Notes: generated by a model not told the origin, from the letters alone. Shown: positions 45,090-53,784, counted from the first letter of the stretch. The stretch: DNA of 64,000 bases from Bacteroidia bacterium (GCA_033391075.1 JAWPMV010000001.1:5084001-5148000), one strand, 5' to 3'. A program made the numbers and translations.

Positions 45090-45177
45090 GTGTGTTAGGG
45101 TAGATGTATGACACATATACGCTAACACACTAACACGGTTCGGAATCAGGATAGATGTATGCATTACCCTAACACAC
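45090..45177. repeat. Clustered GTGTTAGGG repeats with inverted arms
   Basis: Arms GTGTGTTAGGGTA (45090-45102) and TACCCTAACACAC (45165-45177) are perfectly complementary, with a second GTGTTAGGG half-site at 45068 and an inner CTAACACACTAACAC copy near 45122. A direct repeat TAGATGTATG occurs at 45101 and 45152. It lies between convergent genes and may act as a transcript-end or dispersed repeat. Too short and irregular for a CRISPR. Confidence 0.7.
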
Positions 45178-45186
45178 AAAAACTTC

Positions 45187-46587
45187 TTAAACATCCAACT
45201 CTTCCAGCAATTCGTTCAGGCGATCCTGATCGACTTTGCGGAATTTAGCTTTCAGTTTTATATAAGGAAGTCTTTTGCTTTTCTTTCCTTTCTTCTTGAG
45301 GAGGTTTCCAACTTTGAAATCTCTTTTGATAAGATAAGGAGTCCCATCTTTATCATACTGAACCGCCACGAGAATCATATTGGTTTCCGTATCGACAAAT
45401 TTCACTTTGGTAGCCTCATAATTTCTCAAGTCTTTTTTGCGAAGGGGAATGTAAGTTTTGACAACCTCACCGGTGATCATCGCAGTAGTTCCGCGATCAA
45501 ATCTCTTTCCTTTAAACTTCACAAAAACATCGATTCCCTTATCCTTTCTTTCTGTATTCTGAGAATAGTACAAAGGACGGGCGATGGCATAACGACCAAT
45601 AGAAGGGACCTTGAAGGAATATGACTTCTGAGTACCTTTATACAGTACCTCTTCATTTTCTATTTCCTGCCAGCTTTTCACCGCATTGAAACCGGGCGTA
45701 CCACCTTCCGGCGCATTGCGAGAGCGACCTCTTCGGCGAGTTCCTCCTCTGGATCCTCCGCTACCGGCATAGAGTCCCATTTCCTTATCCCTACGAGTAG
45801 TAGGAAGAAGAACCTCAAAATTGGCATTGGGTTGAACCCTTACAGCTCTTCCACCAGCAGTAGCATTGATAGAGAAACTTCCTGCAGCTTCGAGTGGCCC
45901 ATCTTTACTGATGGTAGGCATGTTGTTTTTCAACATGTCACTACGGTCATATAGCTCTTTCATTTGCCACATAACTTCATCATCCTCTGTTACAAAACTT
46001 CCCGGAGGAACAATTACAACCAGACCTCTGGGAGAAATGATGTAATTTCTACGGCCAACTTTGATAGGCACGGGATTGTAATCGGCATAAATGGTATCCG
46101 TGATTGAAGCAGGATCTACTTCTACAGGTGGTAATTCTTCCTGAGGGGCTTGTTCTACCACAGGAGGAGTATAGACTTCACTCGTAAATACCACTGCGAT
46201 ATCTGCTCTTCGATTCTTTCTCCTTCCGGAGAAGGAAAGATTTGAAGCTACAGGTTTAGTCGTACCCAATCCTTCATAGGTGATCCGATTGAGGTCCACT
46301 CCTTTTCCGGTAAGATAAAGAGAGACCGCACGGGCCCTTAACTCCGAGAGTTTGAGGTTATATCCATCAGAACCGATGCTATCGGTATGACCAAATATCT
46401 CAATGTAGTATGATGGATAAGTTCCAAACTGAGTAATCATCGAATCCAGCTCAGCAGCTGAACTCGGAGGCAGATCGTAACGGTCAAATTCAAAGTAAAC
46501 CGTGTCGATCAGAAAATTGGCTGACTCCTGGGCTTGTACAGCAAGCAAGCTCATCATAATCAGGCCCAGTATATACAGTCTTTTCAT
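45187..46587 (-). CDS. OmpA-domain protein with N-terminal OmpA and basic C-terminal region
   Basis: 466 residues with a signal peptide (MKRLYILGLIMMSLLAVQAQ). The OmpA-like domain (YFEFDRYDLPPSSAAEL, IEIFGHTDSIGSDGYNL, NRRADIAVVF) is near the N-terminus, about 28-135, instead of the usual C-terminal place. A Pro-rich linker and an uncharacterised beta region follow. Residues about 275-295 are Arg/Gly-rich (GGSRGGTRRRGRSRNAPEGG) and the last 60 are Lys-rich (KKKGKKSKRLPYIK). Peptidoglycan-binding is inferred for the first part; the rest is unknown. Confidence 0.75.
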   Translation of the reverse strand: MKRLYILGLIMMSLLAVQAQESANFLIDTVYFEFDRYDLPPSSAAELDSMITQFGTYPSYYIEIFGHTDSIGSDGYNLKLSELRARAVSLYLTGKGVDLNRITYEGLGTTKPVASNLSFSGRRKNRRADIAVVFTSEVYTPPVVEQAPQEELPPVEVDPASITDTIYADYNPVPIKVGRRNYIISPRGLVVIVPPGSFVTEDDEVMWQMKELYDRSDMLKNNMPTISKDGPLEAAGSFSINATAGGRAVRVQPNANFEVLLPTTRRDKEMGLYAGSGGSRGGTRRRGRSRNAPEGGTPGFNAVKSWQEIENEEVLYKGTQKSYSFKVPSIGRYAIARPLYYSQNTERKDKGIDVFVKFKGKRFDRGTTAMITGEVVKTYIPLRKKDLRNYEATKVKFVDTETNMILVAVQYDKDGTPYLIKRDFKVGNLLKKKGKKSKRLPYIKLKAKFRKVDQDRLNELLEELDV

Positions 46588-46625
46588 TGCAAGGCTTATT
46601 AATTAAAGCGGGATATATTAAAGGC

Positions 46626-46656
46626 GAAATATAGAGAAATTTTACCCCTAGACAAA
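46626..46656 (-). promoter_or_regulatory. Promoter of the OmpA-domain gene at 46587
   Basis: On the minus strand, TTTG (46656-46653) is followed after 19 bases by TATATTTC (46633-46626), a one-base departure from TAnnTTTG at the accepted Bacteroidota spacing. It is 39 bases before the start codon. Confidence 0.6.
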
Positions 46657-46720
46657 GCGTTGGAGATGGTTCCAGATTTGGTAGTAGTCATAAGCTCCAA
46701 ATATTTTTTGTCTGGGATTG

Positions 46721-47101
46721 TCAACTTTGAAAGTATTTTTCAGATACTTTCTGAAACTTTGTCCCATCAAAGGGTTTGATGATGTAGCCATTCATGCCTG
46801 CGTGCATGAACTCTTCCAGTTTCTCAGGGATAGAGTGTGCGGTAAGGGCAATAATGGGAATTGCTTTGCCATTTTGCATTTCCCGGATGATAGGAGTTGC
46901 TTCTAATCCGCCCATGATAGGCATTTCTATATCCATTAGAATCAGGTCAAAAGACTCATCCTGAACATAATTGATGGCCTGCTCACCATTGATGGCAGAT
47001 TTTACACTATGGCCTTCTTTACCGAGGATATGCTCGGCAATCATGAGGTTTACTTCATCGTCCTCGACAACCAGAATTTTTTTACCGGTAGGGATACTCA
47101 T
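46721..47101 (-). CDS. Single-domain response regulator
   Basis: 126 residues, one receiver domain only. Acid pocket VVEDDEVN, phospho-acceptor D57 in ILMDIEMPIMGG, and Lys in IIKPFDGTKF. It has no output domain and no kinase neighbour, so it serves as a CheY-like relay partner for a kinase elsewhere. Confidence 0.9.
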   Translation of the reverse strand: MSIPTGKKILVVEDDEVNLMIAEHILGKEGHSVKSAINGEQAINYVQDESFDLILMDIEMPIMGGLEATPIIREMQNGKAIPIIALTAHSIPEKLEEFMHAGMNGYIIKPFDGTKFQKVSEKYFQS

Positions 47102-47121
47102 ACACAGCTTTATGTAGGCAA

Positions 47122-47129
47122 CAAACCTA
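47122..47129 (-). promoter_or_regulatory. -7 promoter element (TAGGTTTG) of the receiver gene
   Basis: Exact TAnnTTTG on the minus strand, 21 bases before the start at 47101. No paired -33 TTG could be identified. Confidence 0.45.
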
Positions 47130-47233
47130 TCTCAGATATGAAAATAAGGGCTTTTTGGCTGATAATCAAAGCAAAAAGACCCACAAAGCAATCTAAATGT
47201 AACCAAGTCCCTAATTTGGTAAAATAAACGCCC

Positions 47234-47261
47234 TTGAAATGGAATTATTATTCTACTTTTG
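47234..47261 (+). promoter_or_regulatory. Promoter of panB (TTG-N17-TACTTTTG)
   Basis: TTG at 47234-47236, a 17-base spacer, and TACTTTTG at 47254-47261 make one of the best Bacteroidota-type promoters here. It lies 44 bases before the panB ATG at 47306, and also explains why a TTG at 47234 cannot be the start codon. Confidence 0.65.
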
Positions 47262-47305
47262 TTCCAATTCTGATTAAAAGACTGCTAAACTCGAATAGAA
47301 GATCT

Positions 47306-48124
47306 ATGTCTACGGCAAAAAAAGATGTTAAACGCGTAACCACTCATGTACTGCGTGCCATGAAGGAACGTGGTGAGAAAATTTCCATGCTCACTTCCTA
47401 CGATTTTTCCATGACCCGTATCGTGGATGAAGCAGGAATCGATGTCATTTTAGTAGGAGATTCTGCATCCAATGTGATACATGGACATGAAACTACCCTT
47501 CCCATTACCCTTGATCAAATGATCGATCATGCCTGTTCAGTAGTAAAAGCTGCGAAACGGGCATTGGTAGTCGTGGACCTTCCTTTTGGTCATTACCAGG
47601 GAGACTCCCGGGCAGCACTCAAAAGTGCAATTCGAATTATGAAGGAATCCGGGGCACATGCCATCAAAATGGAGGGAGGAGAGTTCATTGTAGATTCGGT
47701 AAAGCGGATTGTGAGTGCGGGTATCCCAGTAATGGGGCATTTGGGCCTTATGCCTCAGTCTATTTATAAATACGGAACCTATACCGTTAGGGCCAAAGAA
47801 GAAGAAGAAGCCAAACAATTGATTTCCGATGCCAAGAGTTTGCAAAAAGCAGGTGCCTTCGGAATCGTCCTGGAAAAGATTCCCCGTGATTTGGCTAAGC
47901 AGACAAGCGCCAAACTTAAGATTCCTACAATTGGAATTGGGGCCGGGCCGGATTGTGATGGACAAGTACTGGTTCTCCACGATATGCTAGGAATCAATAA
48001 GGACTTTAGCCCAAGATTTTTACGACGCTATGCAAATTTATTTGACGTGATTAAGGAGGCGGTTTCTGCGTATATTGGAGACGTAAAATCTCAGGACTTC
48101 CCCAATGAAAAGGAAGCCTACTAA
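47306..48124 (+). CDS. panB: 3-methyl-2-oxobutanoate hydroxymethyltransferase
   Basis: 272 residues from ATG at 47306, the normal family length. Motifs: [45 protein letters not shown], and [23 protein letters not shown]. The enzyme makes ketopantoate from alpha-ketoisovalerate and methylene-THF in pantothenate (CoA) synthesis. Preceded by a clear promoter. Followed 21 bases later by an O-antigen-ligase-like gene with no evident functional link. Confidence 0.95.
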   Translation: MSTAKKDVKRVTTHVLRAMKERGEKISMLTSYDFSMTRIVDEAGIDVILVGDSASNVIHGHETTLPITLDQMIDHACSVVKAAKRALVVVDLPFGHYQGDSRAALKSAIRIMKESGAHAIKMEGGEFIVDSVKRIVSAGIPVMGHLGLMPQSIYKYGTYTVRAKEEEEAKQLISDAKSLQKAGAFGIVLEKIPRDLAKQTSAKLKIPTIGIGAGPDCDGQVLVLHDMLGINKDFSPRFLRRYANLFDVIKEAVSAYIGDVKSQDFPNEKEAY

Positions 48125-48145
48125 ATATTTGCCGTGAAGGGCTGA

Positions 48146-49606
48146 ATGGAGAAATTACTGGATAAAATACCTCTAAAGATTTGGCACAATCTCGGATTGG
48201 CTGCCATTGCGCTTTTGTTATGGGGTACAATCTGGCTTACCCTTCAATACAAAATCTGGTTTTTGCTCGCGCTGCCTCTGGGAGCAATTGTGCTTTTACA
48301 GGTAGTCTATAATTACCGTCCCCTTTATTACCTCTTGATCTTTTCTATTCCCTGCTCCCTGCATTATGAGATGGGAGATTTGGCCATAGATGTAGTTTCG
48401 GAGCCCTTGATGCTTCTTTTTCTCTTGATTTTTTTGGTGAATCTGGCTTCGGGTAAGCAGTTTAACCTAAAAGGCAAACTCTATCCCTTCCATATTCTGA
48501 TCTTTATGATCCTGTTTTGGACTGCCTTTACTACCATTACATCAGAATATCCGCTGCGATCCATAAAATTCCTCATGTCGAGGGTATGGTATCTGGCTGC
48601 CTTTGTCTATATCGCCGAACGGATTATAACAAGACCTGCTTCAATCAAAAAAATCTTCTGGGCCTTCTTTGTACCTATGGTGCTGGTAAGTATCGGAATC
48701 ACCATACGCCACAGCCTGGATGGCTTTTCCTTTGAGCAATCCAATCTAGTCCCCTATCCTATATTCCCAAATGGAGTAGTATACTCTGCGACCCTCGTAC
48801 TCTTTTTGCCCTGGTGCTGGTATGCAAGGACCTGGTATAGCCCTAAAAGTGTGGAATGGTATCTTATTATTATAGGGACGCTTATTCTGGCTTTTGCTAC
48901 CATCATCACGTATAAGAGAGGTGCATGGGCTGCGATTTGTGTATTGCCGCTTATCGACCTCGCGATCAAACGGAAGATTTTTGACAAACTCATATATGTA
49001 GTCCTCCTACTTGCTACCCTTGCATTGGGCTGGCTACTCAATGACAACAAATTCTATGAGTTCGCTCCTAACTACCAGAAAACCGTCTGGCATGAAGGAG
49101 ATATCAGTGGACATTTGGCTGCGACTTTTACCGGTACAGAGATTTCCAGTATGGAACGATTCTATCGATGGGTAGCCGCCAAAAACATGATTGCGGACAT
49201 GCCAGTTCTGGGGGCAGGTCCCAGTACCTTTAACCAGGTTTACAAACGATATACAGACGATGCTTTCCGGACCTATGTAAGTGATAATCCGGAACAATCT
49301 ACTACCCACAACTATTTTCTTCTGACCTTTTCAGAACAGGGAATTATCGGGGGATTGCTTTTCATCGCCTTCTGCGTATATATGCTTATTCAGGCTGCTC
49401 GCCTCTATCCCCGAATCAAAGATCCGGAGATGAGGTCATTTTTGATGCTGGCCCTTTTGAGCGTAAGCACCATCCTTTTCCATAGTTTGTTAAATGAATT
49501 ACTGGAAGTAGATAAGGTAGGGGCTATGTTTTGGTTAAATATGTTGCTCATCCACAAACTCACTGTCTGGCATGAACCGGAAAAAAACGGGAAAGATAGA
49601 TCGTAA
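48146..49606 (+). CDS. O-antigen ligase/polymerase-like membrane protein
   Basis: 486 residues with about 11-12 membrane spans. The Wzy_C/WaaL features are the periplasmic loop with VLGAGPSTFNQVYKRY and the TTHNYFLLTFSEQGIIGGLLF motif following it. It would join or polymerise glycan units at the periplasmic face of the inner membrane. The end overlaps the alkyltransferase-like gene by 35 bases. Glycan and donor unknown. Confidence 0.8.
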   Translation: MEKLLDKIPLKIWHNLGLAAIALLLWGTIWLTLQYKIWFLLALPLGAIVLLQVVYNYRPLYYLLIFSIPCSLHYEMGDLAIDVVSEPLMLLFLLIFLVNLASGKQFNLKGKLYPFHILIFMILFWTAFTTITSEYPLRSIKFLMSRVWYLAAFVYIAERIITRPASIKKIFWAFFVPMVLVSIGITIRHSLDGFSFEQSNLVPYPIFPNGVVYSATLVLFLPWCWYARTWYSPKSVEWYLIIIGTLILAFATIITYKRGAWAAICVLPLIDLAIKRKIFDKLIYVVLLLATLALGWLLNDNKFYEFAPNYQKTVWHEGDISGHLAATFTGTEISSMERFYRWVAAKNMIADMPVLGAGPSTFNQVYKRYTDDAFRTYVSDNPEQSTTHNYFLLTFSEQGIIGGLLFIAFCVYMLIQAARLYPRIKDPEMRSFLMLALLSVSTILFHSLLNELLEVDKVGAMFWLNMLLIHKLTVWHEPEKNGKDRS

Positions 49607-49925
49607 ACAATTCTACGAAGACGTCTATGAAGTCGTAAAGCTCATCCCCAAAGGACGAGTCAGCAGTTATGGCGCTATTGCCCGATATCTGGGTGCCAAT
49701 AAAGCCTCCCGCATGGTCGGCTATGCCCTGGGCGGGAGTTTTGATGGCCTGGATGTTCCCGCTCATCGGGTTGTCAATCGAAATGGACTCCTCAGTGGTG
49801 CCCACAATTTTCCCAAAGATCGACCGATGGATAAATCTCTGGAAGCTGAAGGTGTAAAGATCGTAGATATGCAGGTTCAGAATTTTAAAGAGATCTATTG
49901 GGATCCAAATGAGGAACTACTCTAA
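49572..49925 (+). CDS. Alkyltransferase-like (ATL) protein, MGMT family without active Cys
   Basis: 117 residues equal to the DNA-binding C-terminal domain of O6-alkylguanine alkyltransferases. The reactive PCHRV motif is PAHRV here (A64), so it cannot accept an alkyl group; the helix-turn-helix with VSSYGAIARYLG and the RVV Arg are kept. Such ATL proteins flag alkylated bases for nucleotide excision repair. The start overlaps the upstream membrane-protein gene by 35 bases. Confidence 0.88.
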   Translation: MNRKKTGKIDRKQFYEDVYEVVKLIPKGRVSSYGAIARYLGANKASRMVGYALGGSFDGLDVPAHRVVNRNGLLSGAHNFPKDRPMDKSLEAEGVKIVDMQVQNFKEIYWDPNEELL

Positions 49926-49941
49926 TACGAGAGTAGTTATC

Positions 49942-50002
49942 GTGTTCTTGTGTTCACGTATTCTTGTTTGGCATGCAGCAGAATACTTTAACACCTGAAC
50001 AC
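49942..50002. repeat. Extragenic palindromic element A
   Basis: Nested inverted arms: GTGTTC (49942-49947) with GAACAC (49997-50002), and GTGTTCACGTATTCT (49950-49964) with AGAATACTTTAACAC (49980-49994, three-base mismatch). They would form a long imperfect hairpin. A related element (B) is at 57043-57085: both share GTGTTC, a GCAGCA centre and GAATAC...AACACCTGA. Just downstream of the ATL gene. Confidence 0.6.
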
Positions 50003-50224
50003 TCGCATACGCTCTTACCTCTGTAAGCTTTCCTTCAAAATCTACTATATCAGAGAGAAAAAAGACCGTATCTTCTAATAAGATTGATCGAAGGCGAACA
50101 TTTTTTTGCCAAATCCGAAAAATTGTCCATTTGGGCAAAAGTTATGATTTAACTAAAACTGTCGCTTTCCGGATAATTCATTGGAACGTTCCTTGCAAAA
50201 GGAGGTTGTAACCAGACAAACCCC

Positions 50225-50959
50225 ATGAACCCATTCAAAGGATTAGCTAAACTGGGTATCCTATGTTTAGCCCCATTTTTTGTCGCTTGCTCACCTCAAC
50301 TGAAAGTTCAGCAATACAGTTATTTGCTGAAACATACTTCTCCTAAAAAAGAAGTACCCGCACCCAAAAGTGCTATTGCATCCACAGATCTTGTAGCTTC
50401 AAATCATATGGAACCGCAGAGTCAGACCACTCGTGTATATTACGATGAGCCTGCTCCGATCGGTAAAACAGATGTGAAAGCTCCGATTGTTGTTAAAGAA
50501 GAAACGGAAGCTCCGAAAGTAGATGTTTCACCAAAAATTCCCATTGCCCCAAAGGTCATCCATAAAGACCTCAAACAGATCCTTAATACAGCTGATACAT
50601 TTATCGGCACTCCTTATCTCTATGCAGGAGATACAGAGAAAGGCATCGACTGCTCAGGTTTGATCTGTCAGTCTTATGCATCTGTTGGGATCAGACTGCC
50701 TCGCACATCACATGCAATGGCTGAAAGTGGGCGAAAAGTGTCCATTTCCGAGATCGGTCCTGGCGACCTTCTCTTTTTCCATTCCTACAAAGGGAAAGGC
50801 ATCAATCATGTAGCGATGGTCAGTAAAGTGGAAGATGGTGAAATTGAATTCATCCATTCGACCGTAAGCAATGGCGTGAGAAAGGACATCCTATCCGATC
50901 CGTACTGGAATCAGAGATTCAGAATGGCGATAGAGATAGTACCTGCGGGTAAAAAATAA
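50225..50959 (+). CDS. NlpC/P60 peptidoglycan hydrolase lipoprotein
   Basis: 244 residues with lipobox FFVAC (C22). A Pro-rich linker (about 40-110) precedes the NlpC/P60 domain: catalytic C143 in IDCSGL, H195 in NHVAMV, and H211 in EFIHSTV. It is expected to cleave D-Glu-DAP-type peptide bonds in the periplasm. A single gene with a terminator overlapping its end. Confidence 0.9.
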   Translation: MNPFKGLAKLGILCLAPFFVACSPQLKVQQYSYLLKHTSPKKEVPAPKSAIASTDLVASNHMEPQSQTTRVYYDEPAPIGKTDVKAPIVVKEETEAPKVDVSPKIPIAPKVIHKDLKQILNTADTFIGTPYLYAGDTEKGIDCSGLICQSYASVGIRLPRTSHAMAESGRKVSISEIGPGDLLFFHSYKGKGINHVAMVSKVEDGEIEFIHSTVSNGVRKDILSDPYWNQRFRMAIEIVPAGKK

Positions 50960-50988
50960 AGCACAGCTCTCAATAGAACTGTGCTTTT
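50957..50988 (+). terminator. Terminator after the NlpC/P60 gene
   Basis: AAGCACAG (50959-50966) pairs with CTGTGCTT (50979-50986), with additional A-T pairs, followed by TTG and T-rich sequence. The stem overlaps the last codons. Confidence 0.7.
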
Positions 50989-51034
50989 GTTTGAATAAGT
51001 CTAATTAGCCTGCAAAGGCTGTGAGCAATCGGTA

Positions 51035-51493
51035 TTATGCTTCGGGAAGGCTTACTTTGGAAATCTTTTCCAATCCTTCCACAAGAATACCGAATTGATC
51101 GTCTTGCATTACTTGCTTCATTCGGGTTGAGAGTTCTCTCAGGAAATCAGCATAGTCTGCAAGTAATTTTTTACCCTTAGTAGTAATGTGGACATAAATA
51201 GATCGTCTGTCAGTTTTTGAGTTTACGCGCTTTACAAGCTTCTGCGTTTCCAAGCGATCAATAATATTGGTCAGGTTACTCAATTTTACCCTAACACGGT
51301 CTCCAATGTCCTTCATTTTTTTGTCGCCCTCATCACTCAGCAGTTTCAAGATATCAATCTCTACTGCTGTAACTTTAAACCGCCGTTGAACTATTTCCTG
51401 GTGTCTGTTGATCACAGCGCTAAGCTCGAACAGACTTTTTTCCAGGCGCGATAGCTTATCAGCTTTGGCGTCGAGGTTCTCTTGCATAGTCAT
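51035..51493 (-). CDS. MarR-family transcriptional regulator
   Basis: 152 residues. The winged-helix core is seen in EIDILKLLSDEGDKKMKDIGDRVRVKLSNLTNIIDRLETQKLVKR, with the wing strand NSKTDRRSIYVHIT, and flanking helices for dimerisation. The target may be a neighbouring gene or a distant efflux or metabolic gene; none is obvious. A second in-frame ATG two codons downstream (51487) is also possible. Confidence 0.9.
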   Translation of the reverse strand: MTMQENLDAKADKLSRLEKSLFELSAVINRHQEIVQRRFKVTAVEIDILKLLSDEGDKKMKDIGDRVRVKLSNLTNIIDRLETQKLVKRVNSKTDRRSIYVHITTKGKKLLADYADFLRELSTRMKQVMQDDQFGILVEGLEKISKVSLPEA

Positions 51494-51785
51494 TGGGTAT
51501 TAAACAATGGGTTGATGTAGCTCCGAACTGAAATATACAATTCTATGGAATTAATAGGTAGCATATTGGAGGATCGAAGTTTAACAAAAATTGAAAAAAG
51601 CAGTCTAGGTAGAAGTAGTTTTTCGACTTTTTCTATATTAAAGAGGGAAAAATTGTTTACGTTCTGCTTTTTCTAGAAATTAGTTTTGTATTGAGAACGA
51701 AATAATCTTTTTCAGGATTATTTCTCAAAAAAAACACTTTAAATTCAAAAACGCAAATTTCGAAAGTTATTTACCTATAATACTT
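51494..51785. other. Intergenic region between marR and dnaX
   Basis: About 290 AT-rich bases. It contains a perfect nine-pair hairpin (GAAATAATC at 51699-51707 with GATTATTTC at 51716-51724) flanked by A- and T-runs. It lies after the dnaX tau stop and upstream of marR, so a weak terminator or regulatory structure is possible. No TAnnTTTG seen. Confidence 0.45.
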
Positions 51786-53599
51786 TTATTCGTAAATAAT
51801 TCTGGTTTTAAATATTTTCTGCAATTTTTGTACCAAAGGATTTTTCTTGTTCATCGCCTCCAATTTCCCTTCTTCCGTATAGGGAATTTCTTCTTTTTCA
51901 GGGACCAGGCTTTCATCAACAATCACCTCAATAAACAAGGAACTTTGGTCCAGTTTATCTCTCAAATAAGGCAACAGGTCCTGTTCATGTTCAATGTATC
52001 CTTTGAAGATATGATTCTCCACTGCCAGCTCCCATTTATTGTGGGTAAAAGTACTCTTCCCATTGAGGATGGCAGAGGCCAGATTCATTTTATTTTGACT
52101 CTTTAGCTTTTCAACATAATCAGCCAGGTGTTTTTCAAAGGCAGAAAGGTCTAATTGGATCTCAGGCCTGATCTCCTTGCTGATTTCTACCTCCTGTTGC
52201 TTGGAAAGCTGTTTTTTCAGCTCGGCCTTTTCTTTTAACTGATTCTGAATTGCTTCAAAACTATTTCCTCCCAGCTTCAAAGCGCCATTGGATTTCCTTT
52301 TAGAGGCGACCTTTGGTGCACTTTGCGAAACACTTATTTCTTCCTTTACAACTGGGGTTTCAACTTCTGCTATGGGAGTGGATATTTCTTCTTTTTTTGC
52401 TGGAATTGCAGGGCTTTCAGCTAGCGCTTTGGCTGCAGGAGGTGGACTTTCTAGCTTAGGATTTTTTTTTTATCCACAGTCTCCTGTGTCGCTACAATTT
52501 GCATGGCTTCACTGAGGTGGGCCAGCTTGATCAAAGCCAGTTCTACCTTGAGCCTGGGATGGGTGGCATAGCGGGCTTCTTTTTCAGATTCTGAGCAGAG
52601 ATTGAAAGCGTTCAGCAAAAAACCGGGAGACATGCTCGCACTTTGTTCCTGATATCTTTTCTTCACATTTTCAGAAGTTTCCAAAAGAGAAACTGTTTTT
52701 GGATCCAGACAAACGAGCAGATTTCTAAAATGAACAGTCAGACCTACAATAAAATCCTTCGGTTCAAAGCCACGCTCCATGATCTCTTCCAGAAGGAGTA
52801 AGAGGGAGCTATGATCTTTTTCAGATATCTTTTCTACTGCCTTGAAATAATAGTCATAATCGAGAATATTCAGATTCTCGAGAACTGATTCAAAGTTGAG
52901 TTTCTTTCCGGTAAAACTGACAAGTTGGTCGAAAAGACTCAGACCATCTCTGAGCGCTCCATCAGCTTTCAAGGCAATTTGTTGTAAAGCTGCAAATTCG
53001 TAGTCGATTTCTTCTGCCTTACAGATATGCTCTAAATGCCGGGCAATATCATCTACCTTGATCCGGCGAAAATCAAATTTCTGTACCCGGGAAAGAATGG
53101 TCGGCAGAATCTTATGCTTTTCTGTTGTAGCCAGAATAAATAGCACGTGATCCGGCGGTTCTTCCAATGTCTTGAGGAAAGCATTGAATGCAGCCTGCGA
53201 AAGCATGTGAACCTCATCTATGATGTAAACACTTTTCTTTCCATTGGCAGGAACATAGCGAGTCTGCTCAATCAGATTACGAATATCATCAACGCTATTA
53301 TTAGAGGCAGCATCCAGTTCGTGAATGTTTATGCTCTTTCCCTGATTATAAGATTGGCAGGATTCACAGGAATTACAGGGTTCTCCGTCTTGTTGCAGGT
53401 TCTCGCAGTTGATACTCTTGGCCAGAATCCGGGCACAAGTAGTCTTGCCAACTCCTCTGGGCCCGGAAAACAAAAAAGCATGCGCAAGCTGATCCAGCAG
53501 GATCGCACTCTTAAGCGTATGCGTTACATGTGCCTGCCCCACCACTGATGCAAAAGTATCCGGGCGATACTTGCGAGCCGATACAACATAATTAGACAT
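51786..53599 (-). CDS. dnaX: DnaX tau form, made by -1 frameshift at A10
   Basis: If the ribosome (or RNA polymerase) slips by -1 at the A10 run, translation continues as NPKLESPPPAAK for 225 codons to a stop at 51786, giving about 604 residues, a usual size for DnaX in this phylum. The -1 frame is open from the run to the stop, with no in-frame stop before it. The linker is Pro/Ala/Lys-rich and the C-terminus (about 475-604) resembles a tau C-terminal domain with helices such as ASAILNGKSTFTHNKWELAV. I infer a programmed or slippage event, as in Escherichia and Thermus dnaX. A homopolymer sequencing error is the alternative. Confidence 0.75.
52451..53599 (-). CDS. dnaX: DNA polymerase III clamp-loader gamma form (frame-0 DnaX)
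   Basis: 382 residues in frame 0. Walker A GPRGVGKT (46-53), four Zn-binding Cys (C65, C75, C78, C81), DEVH box and sensor motif LATTEKHKILPTILSRVQKF. It is the ATPase subunit of the clamp loader. This frame ends KKKILS then stop, four codons after an A10 run on the coding strand (positions 52471-52462). The sequence upstream of the run contains AGGAG ending 9 bases before it. Frame 0 alone makes a gamma-like protein lacking the polymerase- and helicase-binding part. See the tau entry for the -1 frame. Confidence 0.88.
   Translation of the reverse strand: MSNYVVSARKYRPDTFASVVGQAHVTHTLKSAILLDQLAHAFLFSGPRGVGKTTCARILAKSINCENLQQDGEPCNSCESCQSYNQGKSINIHELDAASNNSVDDIRNLIEQTRYVPANGKKSVYIIDEVHMLSQAAFNAFLKTLEEPPDHVLFILATTEKHKILPTILSRVQKFDFRRIKVDDIARHLEHICKAEEIDYEFAALQQIALKADGALRDGLSLFDQLVSFTGKKLNFESVLENLNILDYDYYFKAVEKISEKDHSSLLLLLEEIMERGFEPKDFIVGLTVHFRNLLVCLDPKTVSLLETSENVKKRYQEQSASMSPGFLLNAFNLCSESEKEARYATHPRLKVELALIKLAHLSEAMQIVATQETVDKKKILS
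52462..52471 (-). other. A10 slippery run in dnaX with upstream SD-like AGGAG
   Basis: Ten A residues on the coding strand are preceded 9 bases upstream by AGGAG. The same arrangement (SD-like motif about ten bases upstream of an A-run) stimulates -1 frameshifting in E. coli dnaX. Because anti-SD usage is weak in Bacteroidota, transcriptional slippage may be the true mechanism here. Confidence 0.7.
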
Positions 53600-53680
53600 A
53601 GAAACAAAGCTAAGAAAAAATCAGCGACCTCAAATAGCCTGTAACAATTCTTTGTCCACATAGGTTTTCCACATCTTCTT

Positions 53681-53714
53681 TACCAACTACTCAAAAAAAC
53701 ATACCAACTACTCA
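53681..53714 (+). promoter_or_regulatory. LytTR-type direct repeat upstream of the sensor kinase
   Basis: TACCAACTACTCA occurs at 53681-53693 and again at 53702-53714, a period of exactly 21 bases (two DNA turns). LytTR regulators such as AgrA bind short direct repeats with a 21-base period. It lies 95 bases before the kinase gene at 53809. The same motif with the same period recurs at 57923. Binding by the regulator encoded at 57115 is inferred. Confidence 0.72.
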
Positions 53715-53784
53715 TTTACCTCCTCGGATCGCAGGGATTTTCCTGATTTTTACCCAGGCCCTGATCGCAACAAATCAAATCTAT

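Noticed and set aside
45061-45180. A CRISPR array.
   Set aside because: The repeats are short, irregular and in both orientations, without uniform spacers or cas genes.
47234-47305. TTG start 72 bases upstream of panB.
   Set aside because: It falls on the TTG of the promoter and the extra residues are not part of the PanB family.
51699-51724. A rho-independent terminator for dnaX.
   Set aside because: The stem is perfect but not followed by a T-run on the minus strand, so it was left as a hairpin of unknown role.
52281-52461. A separate small gene for the dnaX tau end starting at the ATG-like codon at 52280.
   Set aside because: The same frame is open without a stop from the A10 run onward and continues naturally from DnaX, so it is the -1 frame of dnaX and not an independent gene.
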